Counted from the first letter of the stretch, positions 1 through 9,115 are shown. The stretch: 15,159 bases of DNA from Bacteroidales bacterium (GCA_017507285.1 JAFWBF010000004.1:1-15159); one strand, 5' to 3'. The notes: generated from the sequence alone by a model not told the origin. Made by a program: numbers and translations.

Positions 1-723
1 TTGGACAATGTAACCAAAGAGCTGCTAGAGCGAGGCTTGAGCCACGAAAACATATCAGCCCTACAACCAATATTTGAGCTTTCGGGCACTGTGGACGAAA
101 AGCTGAACACCTTAGAAACCCTTTTTGCCACAAGCGAAATAGGTCAAAAGGGAATTGCCGAAATGCGCACCCTTTTCGGCTACATAAATAGCAACCCCAC
201 CGGATGCGATATAGAGCTTGACCTTACCCTGGCACGAGGCCTCAACTACTACACCGGAGCTATATTTGAAGTAAAAGCCAAAAATGTATCGATAGGCAGC
301 ATATCGGGTGGCGGACGCTACGATAACCTTACAGGAATATTTGGAATGCCCGATGTGTCGGGAGTAGGCATATCGTTTGGTGCCGACCGTATATACGACG
401 TGCTTACCGAACTGAACAAATTTCCTTCGGACCTCGAACAGCTGACCGAAGCACTGTTTATCAACTTTGGCGAGAAAGAGACAGAATACTGCATACGCTG
501 CGCAGCAACGATGAGAAAAGCAGGGATAAAAACAGAGATATATCCCGATTCTGCCAAGATGAAAAAACAGATGAGCTATGCCGATAATAAGAAAATTCCT
601 TTCGTGATATTCATCGGCCAATCGGAGATTGAAAACAACACCGTAACCATAAAGAATATGGCCGACGGCAAACAAGAAACAATAGACCTCAACAACCTAG
701 TAGGGTACTTCAAAAAGAAATAA
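1..723 (+). CDS. hisS: Histidyl-tRNA synthetase, C-terminal part (gene cut by window start)
   Basis: This is the 3' portion of the class II histidyl-tRNA synthetase, the cytoplasmic enzyme that charges tRNA-His using ATP and histidine. The 240 visible residues contain the histidine-specific segment LARGLNYYTG (about residues 78-87), the glycine-rich GGGRYDNL stretch and the motif 3 region FGADRIYDVL (about 126-135). They end with the small alpha/beta anticodon-binding domain, from about residue 148 to the end. Full-length bacterial HisRS is usually 420-460 residues, so roughly the first half, with motifs 1 and 2, lies left of the window. The TTG at base 1 is therefore almost certainly an internal leucine codon. 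The reading frame is intact to the TAA at 721-723. The next gene begins 56 bp downstream behind its own candidate promoter. Confidence 0.95.
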   Translation: MDNVTKELLERGLSHENISALQPIFELSGTVDEKLNTLETLFATSEIGQKGIAEMRTLFGYINSNPTGCDIELDLTLARGLNYYTGAIFEVKAKNVSIGSISGGGRYDNLTGIFGMPDVSGVGISFGADRIYDVLTELNKFPSDLEQLTEALFINFGEKETEYCIRCAATMRKAGIKTEIYPDSAKMKKQMSYADNKKIPFVIFIGQSEIENNTVTIKNMADGKQETIDLNNLVGYFKKK

Positions 724-749
724 AAACAATGCGGTTCGAAAATAATTTG

Positions 750-757
750 TATCTTTG
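750..757 (+). promoter_or_regulatory. Candidate Bacteroidota -7 promoter element
   Basis: The octamer TATCTTTG matches the TAnnTTTG -7 consensus used by the primary sigma factor of Bacteroidota. It lies in the 56-bp gap between hisS and the small outer-membrane barrel gene. Transcription starting about 7 bp downstream would leave a leader of roughly 15 nt before the ATG at 780. I see no convincing TTTG-type -33 element at the usual spacing, only a weak TTCG at 734-737, so this rests on the -7 match and its placement. Confidence 0.5.
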
Positions 758-779
758 CAAAATAAAAACAAGTAACAAT

Positions 780-1364
780 ATGAAACGAATAGTAATAGTT
801 TTGATAGCATTAGCGGTTGGTTGCAACCTTTATGCACAGAATTTTGGCTTTGGTCTACGCCTTGGAGGCAACTTCAGCCAGATAGATGGCGATATGGCAT
901 CGGGCTACAACAAAATAGGCTACCACGTGGGTATACTTACCTCCTACCCTTTCAGCAGCTCTAGTAGTGGCAACTTGGAAATAGCATATACCTCCAAAGG
1001 TGCCAGATACAGCGAAATAGGTCAGGTAACCGTTTTGGACTATGTGGAAATAAGCCTGCTCTATGGCCTTCGCATATCCGAAAAGATAGAGATATTGGCA
1101 GGTGTGCAACCGTCGGTGCTTACCAACCACAACGTTACACAAGACGGCGTTGATGTTGGAGCAGTATTCAACTTTAACAAATTGGATATACCCGTGGCAG
1201 TAGGTCTACGCCTATACCTAAACCAACATATAGCCATCGAAGGCCGCCTAAGCTACTCGCTTACAAACATCAACGGCAATGGTGCCCATGGAACAAAGGG
1301 CTTGTTTGGCAACTACGGCCAATTCAATAATGTACTATCGGGAAGCCTGATATACAAGCTATAA
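780..1364 (+). CDS. Small outer-membrane beta-barrel protein (PorT-like family)
   Basis: A 194-residue secreted protein predicted to form a small barrel in the outer membrane. The N-terminus MKRIVIVLIALAVGCNLYAQ is a typical signal peptide with cleavage after AQ. The mature part alternates hydrophobic and polar residues in short strands (FGFGLRLGGNFSQI, VDVGAVFNFNKLDIPVAVGLRLYL) and ends VLSGSLIYKL, as expected for the last strand of an 8- to 10-strand barrel. This matches the general outer-membrane beta-barrel type common in Bacteroidota; no specific substrate can be read from the sequence. I chose the ATG at 780 because the frame-compatible ATG at 729 would add 17 residues ahead of the signal peptide and would put the promoter element inside the gene. 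trxB follows after 47 bp. Confidence 0.8.
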   Translation: MKRIVIVLIALAVGCNLYAQNFGFGLRLGGNFSQIDGDMASGYNKIGYHVGILTSYPFSSSSSGNLEIAYTSKGARYSEIGQVTVLDYVEISLLYGLRISEKIEILAGVQPSVLTNHNVTQDGVDVGAVFNFNKLDIPVAVGLRLYLNQHIAIEGRLSYSLTNINGNGAHGTKGLFGNYGQFNNVLSGSLIYKL

Positions 1365-1411
1365 GAAATAAGAGTATTTACAAACAACATAATTAAATAA
1401 GAAAAAAGAAT

Positions 1412-2350
1412 ATGTCAACAATAGAACAAGTACGTTGTCTTATAATAGGTTCGGGTCCTGCCGGCTACACAGCAGGTATATACACCGGCCGTGCCGATCT
1501 GAAACCCGTGGTGTATGAAGGTCGCCAACCCGGCGGTCAGCTAACCATCACCACCGAAATAGAAAACTTTCCCGGTTATCCGGAAGGCATCACCGGCACC
1601 GAAATGATGGAAGACCTAAAGAAACAAGCACAACGCTTTGGTGCCGATTTACGCCAAGGCTACATAGAAAGTGTGGATTTTTCAAAACGTCCGTTTACCC
1701 TTATCGACGATAAGGGCAACACCATTATGGCCGAAAGCGTAATAGTGGCTACCGGGGCTTCGGCACGTTGGTTGGGATTGGAAAGTGAACGAAAATTCTT
1801 CGGCATGGGAGTATCGGCATGTGCTACCTGCGACGGATTCTTCTACCGCGGACAAGATGTGGCCGTTGTTGGTGGTGGCGACACCGCTTGCGAAGAGGCA
1901 TCGTACCTGGCTAATATATGCAACAAGGTGTATCTTATAGTACGTCGCGACGAGCTTAGAGCCTCCAAAGCTATGCAACACGAGGTAACCAGCAACCCAA
2001 AGATTGAAATACTATGGAACAGCGTTACCGAAGAAATAGTTGGCGACGAAGACGGAGTAACAGGTGCACGCTTGAAAAATGTGAAAACAAACGAAACAAT
2101 AAATATAGATGTAACAGGATTTTTTGTAGCCATAGGTCATAAACCTAACACCGAAATATTCAAAGGACAGTTGGAAATGGACGACAACGGATACTTGAAA
2201 ACTCAAGATCCAAGTTCGCAAACAAATATTCCCGGTGTGTTTGCTGCCGGCGACGTTTGCGACCCCAACTACCGCCAAGCTATAGTGGCAGCCGGCAAAG
2301 GATGCGTTGCCGCAATAGACACCGAACGATTCTTGAATATGCATAAATAA
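1412..2350 (+). CDS. trxB: Thioredoxin-disulfide reductase
   Basis: A 312-residue cytoplasmic FAD- and NADPH-dependent flavoenzyme that reduces thioredoxin. The FAD-binding GSGPAG motif is at residues 13-18. The redox-active CATC is at 137-140, followed by DGFFYRG. The NADPH-binding GGGDTA is at 154-159, and the VRRDELR stretch around 177-183 carries the arginines that contact the NADPH 2'-phosphate. The second FAD motif is FAAGDV near residue 279. Length and order of motifs are those of low-molecular-weight bacterial TrxB. The start follows an A-rich leader (AAGAAAAAAGAAT), usual for this phylum. No thioredoxin gene is in the window. The two flanking genes encode outer-membrane proteins with no evident link to its job. 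Confidence 0.97.
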   Translation: MSTIEQVRCLIIGSGPAGYTAGIYTGRADLKPVVYEGRQPGGQLTITTEIENFPGYPEGITGTEMMEDLKKQAQRFGADLRQGYIESVDFSKRPFTLIDDKGNTIMAESVIVATGASARWLGLESERKFFGMGVSACATCDGFFYRGQDVAVVGGGDTACEEASYLANICNKVYLIVRRDELRASKAMQHEVTSNPKIEILWNSVTEEIVGDEDGVTGARLKNVKTNETINIDVTGFFVAIGHKPNTEIFKGQLEMDDNGYLKTQDPSSQTNIPGVFAAGDVCDPNYRQAIVAAGKGCVAAIDTERFLNMHK

Positions 2351-2376
2351 AAAGAAACAAAACTGACACTCGAATT

Positions 2377-4467
2377 TTGAGATACAGAAAGTACATAATA
2401 ATAACAATAATACTTTTGGGATGGTTGGGCAATGGCTTTGCACAATTTGTTCCGGTCAACGAATCACCTTTAAACAGAAGAGGCAATATTGGAAATACCA
2501 ATAATCCGTTGCCATCTTCGACTAGTTCGGACGACAGCGACACCCTTCCCAAAGGTATTATTTTTGATTATGAGGTAATACCCGACTCTACACTGCTAAA
2601 CGCAGTATACTACTTTTACCTCAAACCTTTAGATGCAAAAATATACTATGCTTTCCACCCTACGCTACAGCCCGACTACATAGAACAGTCTGACTACCTT
2701 TTTGCATTCAACAACAACTACTACCTCAATACCGGAAATGTGGGGGCACCCCATACATCTCTCTACCCCAATTATGGCAAAGAGATAGCTTTCAAATACC
2801 AACCTAGTGTATTTGACGGCTATGGATACACGCTTAAAAACCTACCTTTCTATCAGACAGAAAGGCCATACACAGTGCTGAGCTTCTACAACTCGCTAAT
2901 ATCAGACTATCAGGTAAGGGTAGTACACACCCAAAACCTAACACAACGATGGAACATTGCCCTTCACTACGACCTTATAAACTCGGAAGGGGCATACGCA
3001 AACCAAAAAACATTGAACAACTACCTGGGTGCTACAACCAACTACTACTCCAAAAATCTACGCTACCAAGTGAAAGGCGGTATAATATGGAAAAAATTGA
3101 ACATTCAAGAAAATGGTGGTATAACATCGGACAGCTTATTTACAGATAATATACAAACAAACCGCTCGGGAATACCGGTATATATGTACGATGCTTCGAC
3201 ACGCTACAACAACTTTACCGCAGTGGCTCACCAATCGTACAACTTTGCACGAAAAATAGGCACTTTTGTGAGCACGGACACTATAGTTTCTGAAGGCGAC
3301 AGCACTTCCTTTATCGTAAACTGCGATACCACGGTAAGGAAAGGATCGCCATTCAACATTGGGGTTTTGAGCCACCAAATAACACTGGACAATACCAAAC
3401 GCAACTTCTACCACAGAAACATAGACCCTCTTTATTATCCTAACATATATGTAGATTCTACCAACACCTTCGACAGCGTTTCGTACTTGAAAATAGAAAA
3501 CTTGCTGTTTTGGAGCAACGACGCCTACAAGGACTACGACTATAAAAATCCGTTCAAACTAAGCGTGGGTATCAGACATATATGTGCACAAAGAACGCTT
3601 ACATACGGACTCTATAACGAAGTGCAGTCGTTGTGGATAAACTCGCTTTTGCCGTTTGCAAAAGCCGACATATCGTTGGGCAAATTTGCCATCAACCTGT
3701 TTGTCGAAAAAACCGTCTCTAATTTTATCGTTGCTCAGGACAACAACCTGCTTAAAGCCAAGCTGTCCTACACTGCAAACGACCATGTTGTAAGCATATC
3801 GGCATACAATTCGCATAAGTCGCCCGACTTGTTCTACTACAATTACTTTGGCAACAACTATCAGTGGGCTAACAGAGAATACGAAAGAATCCATACCAAC
3901 AATATAGAGTTCGAATATAATTGGAAAGACAACATAGAGCTGTCGTCGGGTGTGACCAACGCCCAAAATATGGTATGGCTAGACACCAATAGCCTACCAT
4001 TCCAAACCGATAAAAGTGCATGGCTGGCACAAACAAAGCTAAGCACCAACTTGGAGCTTGGAATATTCCATTGGCGTACATTCAACCTATTGCAGTTTAC
4101 ATCGAACAGCGATGTTTTCCGTGTGCCTACCTTTGCCTGCAAACATTCGTACTTTGTAGATTTTAAGATGTTTAAAAATGCTATGGCTGTACAAACGGGT
4201 ATAGACATGCGCTATAACACAGCCTTCTATGCCGATGCTTACAACCCGGCAATGGCTGCCTTCTATAGGCAAAACGAGGTGGAGATAGGCAATTACCTAT
4301 GGGCCGACATATTTGTATCGTTACAAATAAAACATGCAACTATTTTTCTAAAACTACTACACATCAACGCTTTATGGGAAAAGAATCCAACATATTTCAT
4401 GCTTCCACACTATCCCGGACAAGACTTCACACTGCAATGGGGCTTTGTTTGGAAATTTTTTGATTGA
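2377..4467 (+). CDS. Putative porin, Bacteroidota outer-membrane barrel
   Basis: A 696-residue secreted protein resembling the 'putative porin' family of Bacteroidota. It begins with a clear signal peptide (RYRKYIIITIILLGWLGNGFAQ). A short low-complexity linker rich in Asn, Ser and Asp follows (about 28-58), then a long region of aromatic-rich alternating strands ending WGFVWKFFD. It should sit in the outer membrane; the substrate is unknown. The start is TTG at 2377: an in-frame stop lies at 2344-2346, no ATG occurs before residue about 266, and the signal peptide begins right after the TTG. An in-frame ATT at 2374 is the other nearby possibility. The gene starts 26 bp after trxB and ends in tandem stops TGA TAA. 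Family assignment is from overall resemblance; I am confident of secretion and barrel character, less so of transport role. Confidence 0.78.
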   Translation: MRYRKYIIITIILLGWLGNGFAQFVPVNESPLNRRGNIGNTNNPLPSSTSSDDSDTLPKGIIFDYEVIPDSTLLNAVYYFYLKPLDAKIYYAFHPTLQPDYIEQSDYLFAFNNNYYLNTGNVGAPHTSLYPNYGKEIAFKYQPSVFDGYGYTLKNLPFYQTERPYTVLSFYNSLISDYQVRVVHTQNLTQRWNIALHYDLINSEGAYANQKTLNNYLGATTNYYSKNLRYQVKGGIIWKKLNIQENGGITSDSLFTDNIQTNRSGIPVYMYDASTRYNNFTAVAHQSYNFARKIGTFVSTDTIVSEGDSTSFIVNCDTTVRKGSPFNIGVLSHQITLDNTKRNFYHRNIDPLYYPNIYVDSTNTFDSVSYLKIENLLFWSNDAYKDYDYKNPFKLSVGIRHICAQRTLTYGLYNEVQSLWINSLLPFAKADISLGKFAINLFVEKTVSNFIVAQDNNLLKAKLSYTANDHVVSISAYNSHKSPDLFYYNYFGNNYQWANREYERIHTNNIEFEYNWKDNIELSSGVTNAQNMVWLDTNSLPFQTDKSAWLAQTKLSTNLELGIFHWRTFNLLQFTSNSDVFRVPTFACKHSYFVDFKMFKNAMAVQTGIDMRYNTAFYADAYNPAMAAFYRQNEVEIGNYLWADIFVSLQIKHATIFLKLLHINALWEKNPTYFMLPHYPGQDFTLQWGFVWKFFD

Positions 4468-4528
4468 TAACAACGGGATATAAAACATATTGCAGAACAA
4501 GTATAATAAAAAACAAAAACAAGAAACA

Positions 4529-7003
4529 ATGCTAAAAGAAAGAAATAAAATAGCGCTGAGCTACAAAGGTAAGCAATATACATACAAGGAACTACTACAA
4601 TATTCGCAAATATATTCGAACACTTTTATGGCCTGTGGCATCCCATCGAAAGTGCTCATCTGTGCCGACAATTCGCCCGAATGGTGCTTTGCACTATACG
4701 GATCACTACGCTCCAAAGCCATAGTAGTACCTGTGGATACCCAGTCAACCAAAAGCGAGATAGAATATATAATAAACGACTGTAAGCCCGACGTGATTTT
4801 TATTTCGGACGAGAAAAGAGAACTATTCGAAACTATAGATACACATGATGCCAAACTTATAAGCCCATCTTGTATAGATACCACCGACATAGACAGCATA
4901 GAAGCCCAAAACATACCTATTGGTACGGCCGACGACACAATATTTATCATATACACCTCCGGCACCACAGGCTCGCCCAAAGGTGTAATGCTATCATTCA
5001 AAAACGTAATGTTCAACGTTAATGCCGTTAGCAAAGCAGTACCCATCTTTCGCGAAGAAAGTAATGTGATGATACTACTGCCATTGCACCACATATTCCC
5101 ACTGCTGGGCAGTATGCTTATTCCGCTATACGTAGGCAGCACCTTACATATAGCCGAAGCCATGAACGCCGAAGCAATACTAAAAACCCTCAACGAAGGT
5201 AAAGTGTCGCTGATAATAGGGGTACCACGCCTATACGACATGCTTGTAAAAGGGATAATGAACAAGATAGATGCATCCATTGTAACCCGTCTGCTATACA
5301 AAGTGGTGAAACTTATAGGCAACGACAGTGTGTCGAAAACAATTTTCAAAAGCGTACATACCAAGTTTGGTGGCAATATAGAATTTCTTGTATCGGGAGG
5401 TGCTGCCCTATCGCACGAGACGGCCACCATACTTAAAACCCTTGGTTTTTATGTGTTGGAAGGCTACGGAATGACTGAGGCAGCCCCAATGATATCATTC
5501 ACCCGCCCGGGCAAACGCAAGGTGGGCTATACCGGCGACCCACTGCCCAACATTGATGTGAAGATTGCCGACAACGGCGAGATATGCATAAAAGGCGACA
5601 ATGTGATGCAGGGATATTACCAACGTCCCGACGAAACAAACCAAATAGTAAAAGACGGATGGTTGCACACCGGCGATATGGGCAAGCTGGACAAATACGG
5701 ACTAAAGATAACCGGCCGACTAAAAGAAATTATAGTTACATCCAACGGCAAAAACATAAACCCCGAACTGCTGGAACAAGAGTTTATGCTAAAAAGCCAA
5801 TATGCCCAAGAAATAGGTATATTCCTATACAAAGATGCCCTACATGCCGCCGTGCGTCCAAATATGACCAACATACGCGAGCAAACTGCAGAAAGCATGG
5901 ACATGCTGATAAAAGAAGAAATAACAGCTTTCAACAATAATAACCCGACCTACAAACGAATAAAACAATTCCATATAATATCGGAAGAGTTTCCAAAAAC
6001 ACGTTTGGGAAAACTGCAGCGCTACAAACTATCGTCGCTTATAGAAAAAGACACTACCAACAAAAATTCGGCTAAAGAGCTGGAAAACAAAAGCGAGATA
6101 TACAAAGTACTTAAAACATTTATAGACGACGAACTGGGATGTAATGCACACGAAAACGACCACTTTGAGATAGACCTATCGATGGATTCGCTAAACAAAG
6201 TGTCGCTACTGGCATATATCGAAAACGCATTCGATATAACATTCAGCGAAGAAAACATTGACGAACTAAACACCCTGAACAAGCTAAGCAAATACATAGA
6301 AAAAGAACATCACCAACTTCGTGAAAGCAAAATAAGCTGGAAAGAAATTCTATCAAGCAAAACCGACATAAAACTGCAACAGCCGGGTATAACACATTGG
6401 TGTGTAAACAACTTTTCGAAAGTAGCACTGTCGTTGCTGTATCGCTTCCGCTACAAAGGTAGCAAAAACATACCCAACGAACCCTGCATTATAGTGGCCA
6501 ACCACCGCAGTGCCCTAGATGGGCTACTACTGACGTACAAACTACCCAACAAGATAAACCGAAACACTTTCTTCTTTGCCAAAAAGAAACATTGGAAAAA
6601 TAAATTCTCGTTGTTTATGGCCAAGAAAAACAACATAATACTGATGGATATAAACAAAAACGTCCGCGAATCGCTGCAAGAAATGTGTGCCGTGCTTCGC
6701 AAAGGCAAAAACATTGTGATATTCCCCGAAGGCACACGTGCCAAAAACAATAACCTAAACAAATTTAAAGAAACCTTTGCCATACTAAGCAAAGAGCTTA
6801 ATGTGCCGGTGGTACCGGTGGTAATAAACGGAAGCGAACGTGCCGTATACCACAATATTAAAGTACCATTGCCACGATTTATGGCCAAAATAAACGTTGA
6901 CGTGCTGAAACCTATATACCCGTCGGAAGAACAAACAGCCGAAAAGCTACGCGACAAAGTGGTAACCTGCATAAAGAAACACCTTGGAAAACAAGAAAAA
7001 TAA
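4529..7003 (+). CDS. Trifunctional acyl-adenylating ligase / acyl carrier / PlsC acyltransferase fusion
   Basis: An 824-residue fusion likely acting in fatty-acid activation and transfer into membrane lipids. Counting from this ATG, residues 1-505 are an AMP-forming ligase: YTSGTTGSPKG at 142-152, YGMTE at 313-317, WLHTGD at 378-383, TGRLKEIIVTSNGKNI at 395-410, and the catalytic lysine in TRLGK at 495. Residues about 520-595 are an acyl carrier domain, with Ser554 in MDSLNK as the phosphopantetheine site. Residues about 630-824 are a PlsC-type acyltransferase with NHRSALD (His659, Asp664) and FPEGTR at 732-737. Inference: a fatty acid is activated as acyl-AMP, loaded on the internal carrier domain, and passed to a lysophospholipid-like acceptor, as in Aas enzymes but with a different domain order. 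I chose ATG 4529 over TTG 4490, which adds only a lysine-rich tail. The nuclease gene follows after 10 bp. Confidence 0.88.
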   Translation: MLKERNKIALSYKGKQYTYKELLQYSQIYSNTFMACGIPSKVLICADNSPEWCFALYGSLRSKAIVVPVDTQSTKSEIEYIINDCKPDVIFISDEKRELFETIDTHDAKLISPSCIDTTDIDSIEAQNIPIGTADDTIFIIYTSGTTGSPKGVMLSFKNVMFNVNAVSKAVPIFREESNVMILLPLHHIFPLLGSMLIPLYVGSTLHIAEAMNAEAILKTLNEGKVSLIIGVPRLYDMLVKGIMNKIDASIVTRLLYKVVKLIGNDSVSKTIFKSVHTKFGGNIEFLVSGGAALSHETATILKTLGFYVLEGYGMTEAAPMISFTRPGKRKVGYTGDPLPNIDVKIADNGEICIKGDNVMQGYYQRPDETNQIVKDGWLHTGDMGKLDKYGLKITGRLKEIIVTSNGKNINPELLEQEFMLKSQYAQEIGIFLYKDALHAAVRPNMTNIREQTAESMDMLIKEEITAFNNNNPTYKRIKQFHIISEEFPKTRLGKLQRYKLSSLIEKDTTNKNSAKELENKSEIYKVLKTFIDDELGCNAHENDHFEIDLSMDSLNKVSLLAYIENAFDITFSEENIDELNTLNKLSKYIEKEHHQLRESKISWKEILSSKTDIKLQQPGITHWCVNNFSKVALSLLYRFRYKGSKNIPNEPCIIVANHRSALDGLLLTYKLPNKINRNTFFFAKKKHWKNKFSLFMAKKNNIILMDINKNVRESLQEMCAVLRKGKNIVIFPEGTRAKNNNLNKFKETFAILSKELNVPVVPVVINGSERAVYHNIKVPLPRFMAKINVDVLKPIYPSEEQTAEKLRDKVVTCIKKHLGKQEK

Positions 7004-7013
7004 ACACCAAAAG

Positions 7014-7823
7014 ATGATAACATCGACCAACAAAAAATATATAATGATAGTGTTATTGCCAATAGTTGTATTGGCAATAGCACTATATGGATACAAAAAC
7101 AAGCAAGATACAACTGCTACCTACAAGCCAATAGCTACCACCAACATAGAACTACCAAGACTGCTAGCACCACAAAGCGAACAAGTGATAGCCCACGAGG
7201 GATATACCGTAAGCTACAACTCACAGTGGTGTATACCCAACTGGGTAGCATACGAGCTTACGGCCGACGAGGTGTATGGCGAGGTGCCACGTGGGGACGA
7301 CTTTGTTCCCGACCCATTGGCAAAAGGCAATACCGCCACCACCAACGACTACAAACGTAGCGGATACGACCGTGGACACATGGTACCGGCCGGCGATATG
7401 AAATGGAGCAAAACAGCTATGGACGAAAGTTTCTACCTAAGCAATATATGCCCTCAAAATAAAAACCTAAACAAGGGCGACTGGAAAGAGCTGGAAGAAC
7501 TGGCACGCGAATGGGCTGTGGAATATGGCAACATATACATAGCATGCGGCCCTATAGTGGCAAACAACTACAAAACAATAGGCGAAAACAATGTGGTGGT
7601 GCCCGAAAGTTTTTTCAAAGTATTTTTACGAGATACCGGTAACAGATGGACATGCATAGGATTCTTGTTCGAAAATAAAGCCGGAAACAAAAAGCTAAAC
7701 ACATACATAAGAAGTATTGACGAAATTGAAAAACTTACAGGCATAGACTTCTTCCCGTTGGTGCCAGACGATGTGGAAGAGAAAATAGAAAGCCAAACAA
7801 ACGTTTATGAGTGGAAAATATAA
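7014..7823 (+). CDS. Membrane-anchored DNA/RNA non-specific endonuclease (DRGH/NUC1 type)
   Basis: A 269-residue protein of the non-specific, metal-dependent nuclease family typified by Serratia nuclease. Counting from ATG 7014, a lysine-containing start is followed by one hydrophobic segment (about residues 11-25), then a linker. This suggests a signal anchor with the enzyme outside the cytoplasm. The beta-beta-alpha-metal site is intact: DRGH at 119-122 within YDRGHMVPAGD, with His122 as general base, and SNICPQNKNLNKGDW with Asn153 as the expected magnesium ligand. Likely roles are extracytoplasmic nucleic-acid degradation or scavenging; no inhibitor or secretion gene is adjacent. An upstream TTG at 6984 overlaps the lipid-enzyme gene and is less likely than this ATG, which sits 10 bp after its stop. 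It is the last gene of the + strand string. Confidence 0.88.
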   Translation: MITSTNKKYIMIVLLPIVVLAIALYGYKNKQDTTATYKPIATTNIELPRLLAPQSEQVIAHEGYTVSYNSQWCIPNWVAYELTADEVYGEVPRGDDFVPDPLAKGNTATTNDYKRSGYDRGHMVPAGDMKWSKTAMDESFYLSNICPQNKNLNKGDWKELEELAREWAVEYGNIYIACGPIVANNYKTIGENNVVVPESFFKVFLRDTGNRWTCIGFLFENKAGNKKLNTYIRSIDEIEKLTGIDFFPLVPDDVEEKIESQTNVYEWKI

Positions 7824-7852
7824 GGCAAATATGCTTTGAAAAGTCTTGTCCT

Positions 7853-9097
7853 TTAGATATTGCCATTGTGTATGCCGGAATATAGCTCCAACTCGTGCCA
7901 ATAGTTGGGAAAAGACTTGGCAACACACAGAGGGTTGGAGATAGCAATATCAGCCGATGGAAATAAAAAAAGGAATGCCGAGAAAGCCATTGCCATACGA
8001 TGGTCGGCATGGGGCGATAGACATATAGGCTTATCCACAGCTATAGCACCGGTACGAGGCCACAGATACAACGAGTTATAGCCATAGCTAATCTTTATAT
8101 TCAGTTTATCCAATTCGAGTGCCAATACCTTTATACGGTTGGTTTCCTTGTAAGGCAAAGCATCCAAACCTTCAAACTTCCCTTCTATACCCATTGTGGC
8201 ACAAGCTACCACCAGAGCCGGCACCAAGTCGGGGCAACCAACAAAATTATAAGCCAACGATGACGCACATACTGCTGAACGTTGTAGCATTATACCATTA
8301 TCCACCGGTGTAGTATCTACCCCCATACACCTATAAATATCGGCCACCACCCTATCGCCCTGCGAAGAGCCGAGGCTTAGGCCGGCAACATACAAGGGTC
8401 TGCCACCTAAAAGCACCCAATTGTACAAATAGGCCACCGACGACCAGTCGGACTCCACACGTACACCACCACACATAGGAGTGGCATTAGGTACATGTAT
8501 AATATTTGTAGTATAGTGCACCGCTATTCCGGCTTGCCTCAACACATGGGCAGTCATGGATATATAAGGTTCAGACACCATGGTACCGATAATATTTATG
8601 GTCAACCCCTTGGGTAGAAAAGGAGCTATAAGCATAAGAGCCGAAACGAACTGGCTACTCTGCGAGGCATCAATATCCACCCGGCCACCTTGCAACGGCT
8701 TACCAACAATAGATATAGGGAAATGCCCATGCTGTGAGATGTATGTAATTGATGCTCCCATGCTGTTTAGAGCATTCACTAGTGGAGCTATGGGGCGCTG
8801 CTTCATGCGGTCGCTTCCGGTAACTATGTATCGCCCTTCTGTTGCAGACAGCACTGCCGTAAGAAACCGAGCCACAGTGCCGGCATTGTCGCAGTGGAAT
8901 GTTTGCACCTCATGTGTAGGTCGTGATAAAGACGATAATAAAGTTTGCAGTAGTTGAGTATCGTCGGCGGAGGAAAGGTTGTTGAGCTGTATGCTTCCGC
9001 CCGACAAGTGTTGTAGCACAAGCCATCTGTTGGACAAGCTCTTTGATGACGGCACATTTGCCCGAAACACATTATGCATATCACCCGTATACATCAT
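7853..9097 (-). CDS. aroA: 3-phosphoshikimate 1-carboxyvinyltransferase (EPSP synthase)
   Basis: A 414-residue enzyme of the shikimate pathway that joins phosphoenolpyruvate to shikimate 3-phosphate in the cytoplasm. Visible family marks: PSSKSLSNR with Lys19 and Arg24; DNAGTVARFL at 70-79, the glycine loop that contacts phosphoenolpyruvate; RPI at 101-103; SSQF at 147-150 for shikimate phosphate; Asp290 in CPDLVPAL as the catalytic aspartate; YKETNR at 316-321; and DHRMAMAF at 365-372. The glycine loop reads NAGTVAR where many bacterial enzymes have NAGTAMR. Length is close to normal (about 425 residues), with a slightly short N-terminus. Two adjacent ATG codons (9097 and 9094) could both start it. 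It begins 18 bp after the sigma-54 activator gene, preceded by an A-rich AAAAAAAGCAGG leader, so co-transcription is likely. Confidence 0.95.
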   Translation of the reverse strand: MMYTGDMHNVFRANVPSSKSLSNRWLVLQHLSGGSIQLNNLSSADDTQLLQTLLSSLSRPTHEVQTFHCDNAGTVARFLTAVLSATEGRYIVTGSDRMKQRPIAPLVNALNSMGASITYISQHGHFPISIVGKPLQGGRVDIDASQSSQFVSALMLIAPFLPKGLTINIIGTMVSEPYISMTAHVLRQAGIAVHYTTNIIHVPNATPMCGGVRVESDWSSVAYLYNWVLLGGRPLYVAGLSLGSSQGDRVVADIYRCMGVDTTPVDNGIMLQRSAVCASSLAYNFVGCPDLVPALVVACATMGIEGKFEGLDALPYKETNRIKVLALELDKLNIKISYGYNSLYLWPRTGAIAVDKPICLSPHADHRMAMAFSAFLFLFPSADIAISNPLCVAKSFPNYWHELELYSGIHNGNI

Positions 9098-9115
9098 GCC
9101 TGCTTTTTTTGGGGT

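Noticed and set aside
729..779. Upstream ATG at 729 for the outer-membrane barrel protein
   Set aside because: It would place 17 unrelated residues before a good signal peptide and overlap the TATCTTTG promoter element.
4490..4528. TTG start at 4490 for the lipid enzyme
   Set aside because: It adds only a lysine- and glutamine-rich tail; the ATG at 4529 directly precedes the conserved ligase N-terminus.
4561..5430. 289-codon open frame on the - strand
   Set aside because: It lies wholly inside the ligase domain, whose catalytic motifs are intact on the + strand; the antisense translation has no recognisable domain.
6984..7013. TTG start at 6984 for the nuclease
   Set aside because: It overlaps the end of the lipid-enzyme gene; the ATG at 7014 lies 10 bp after that stop and leads straight into the membrane anchor.
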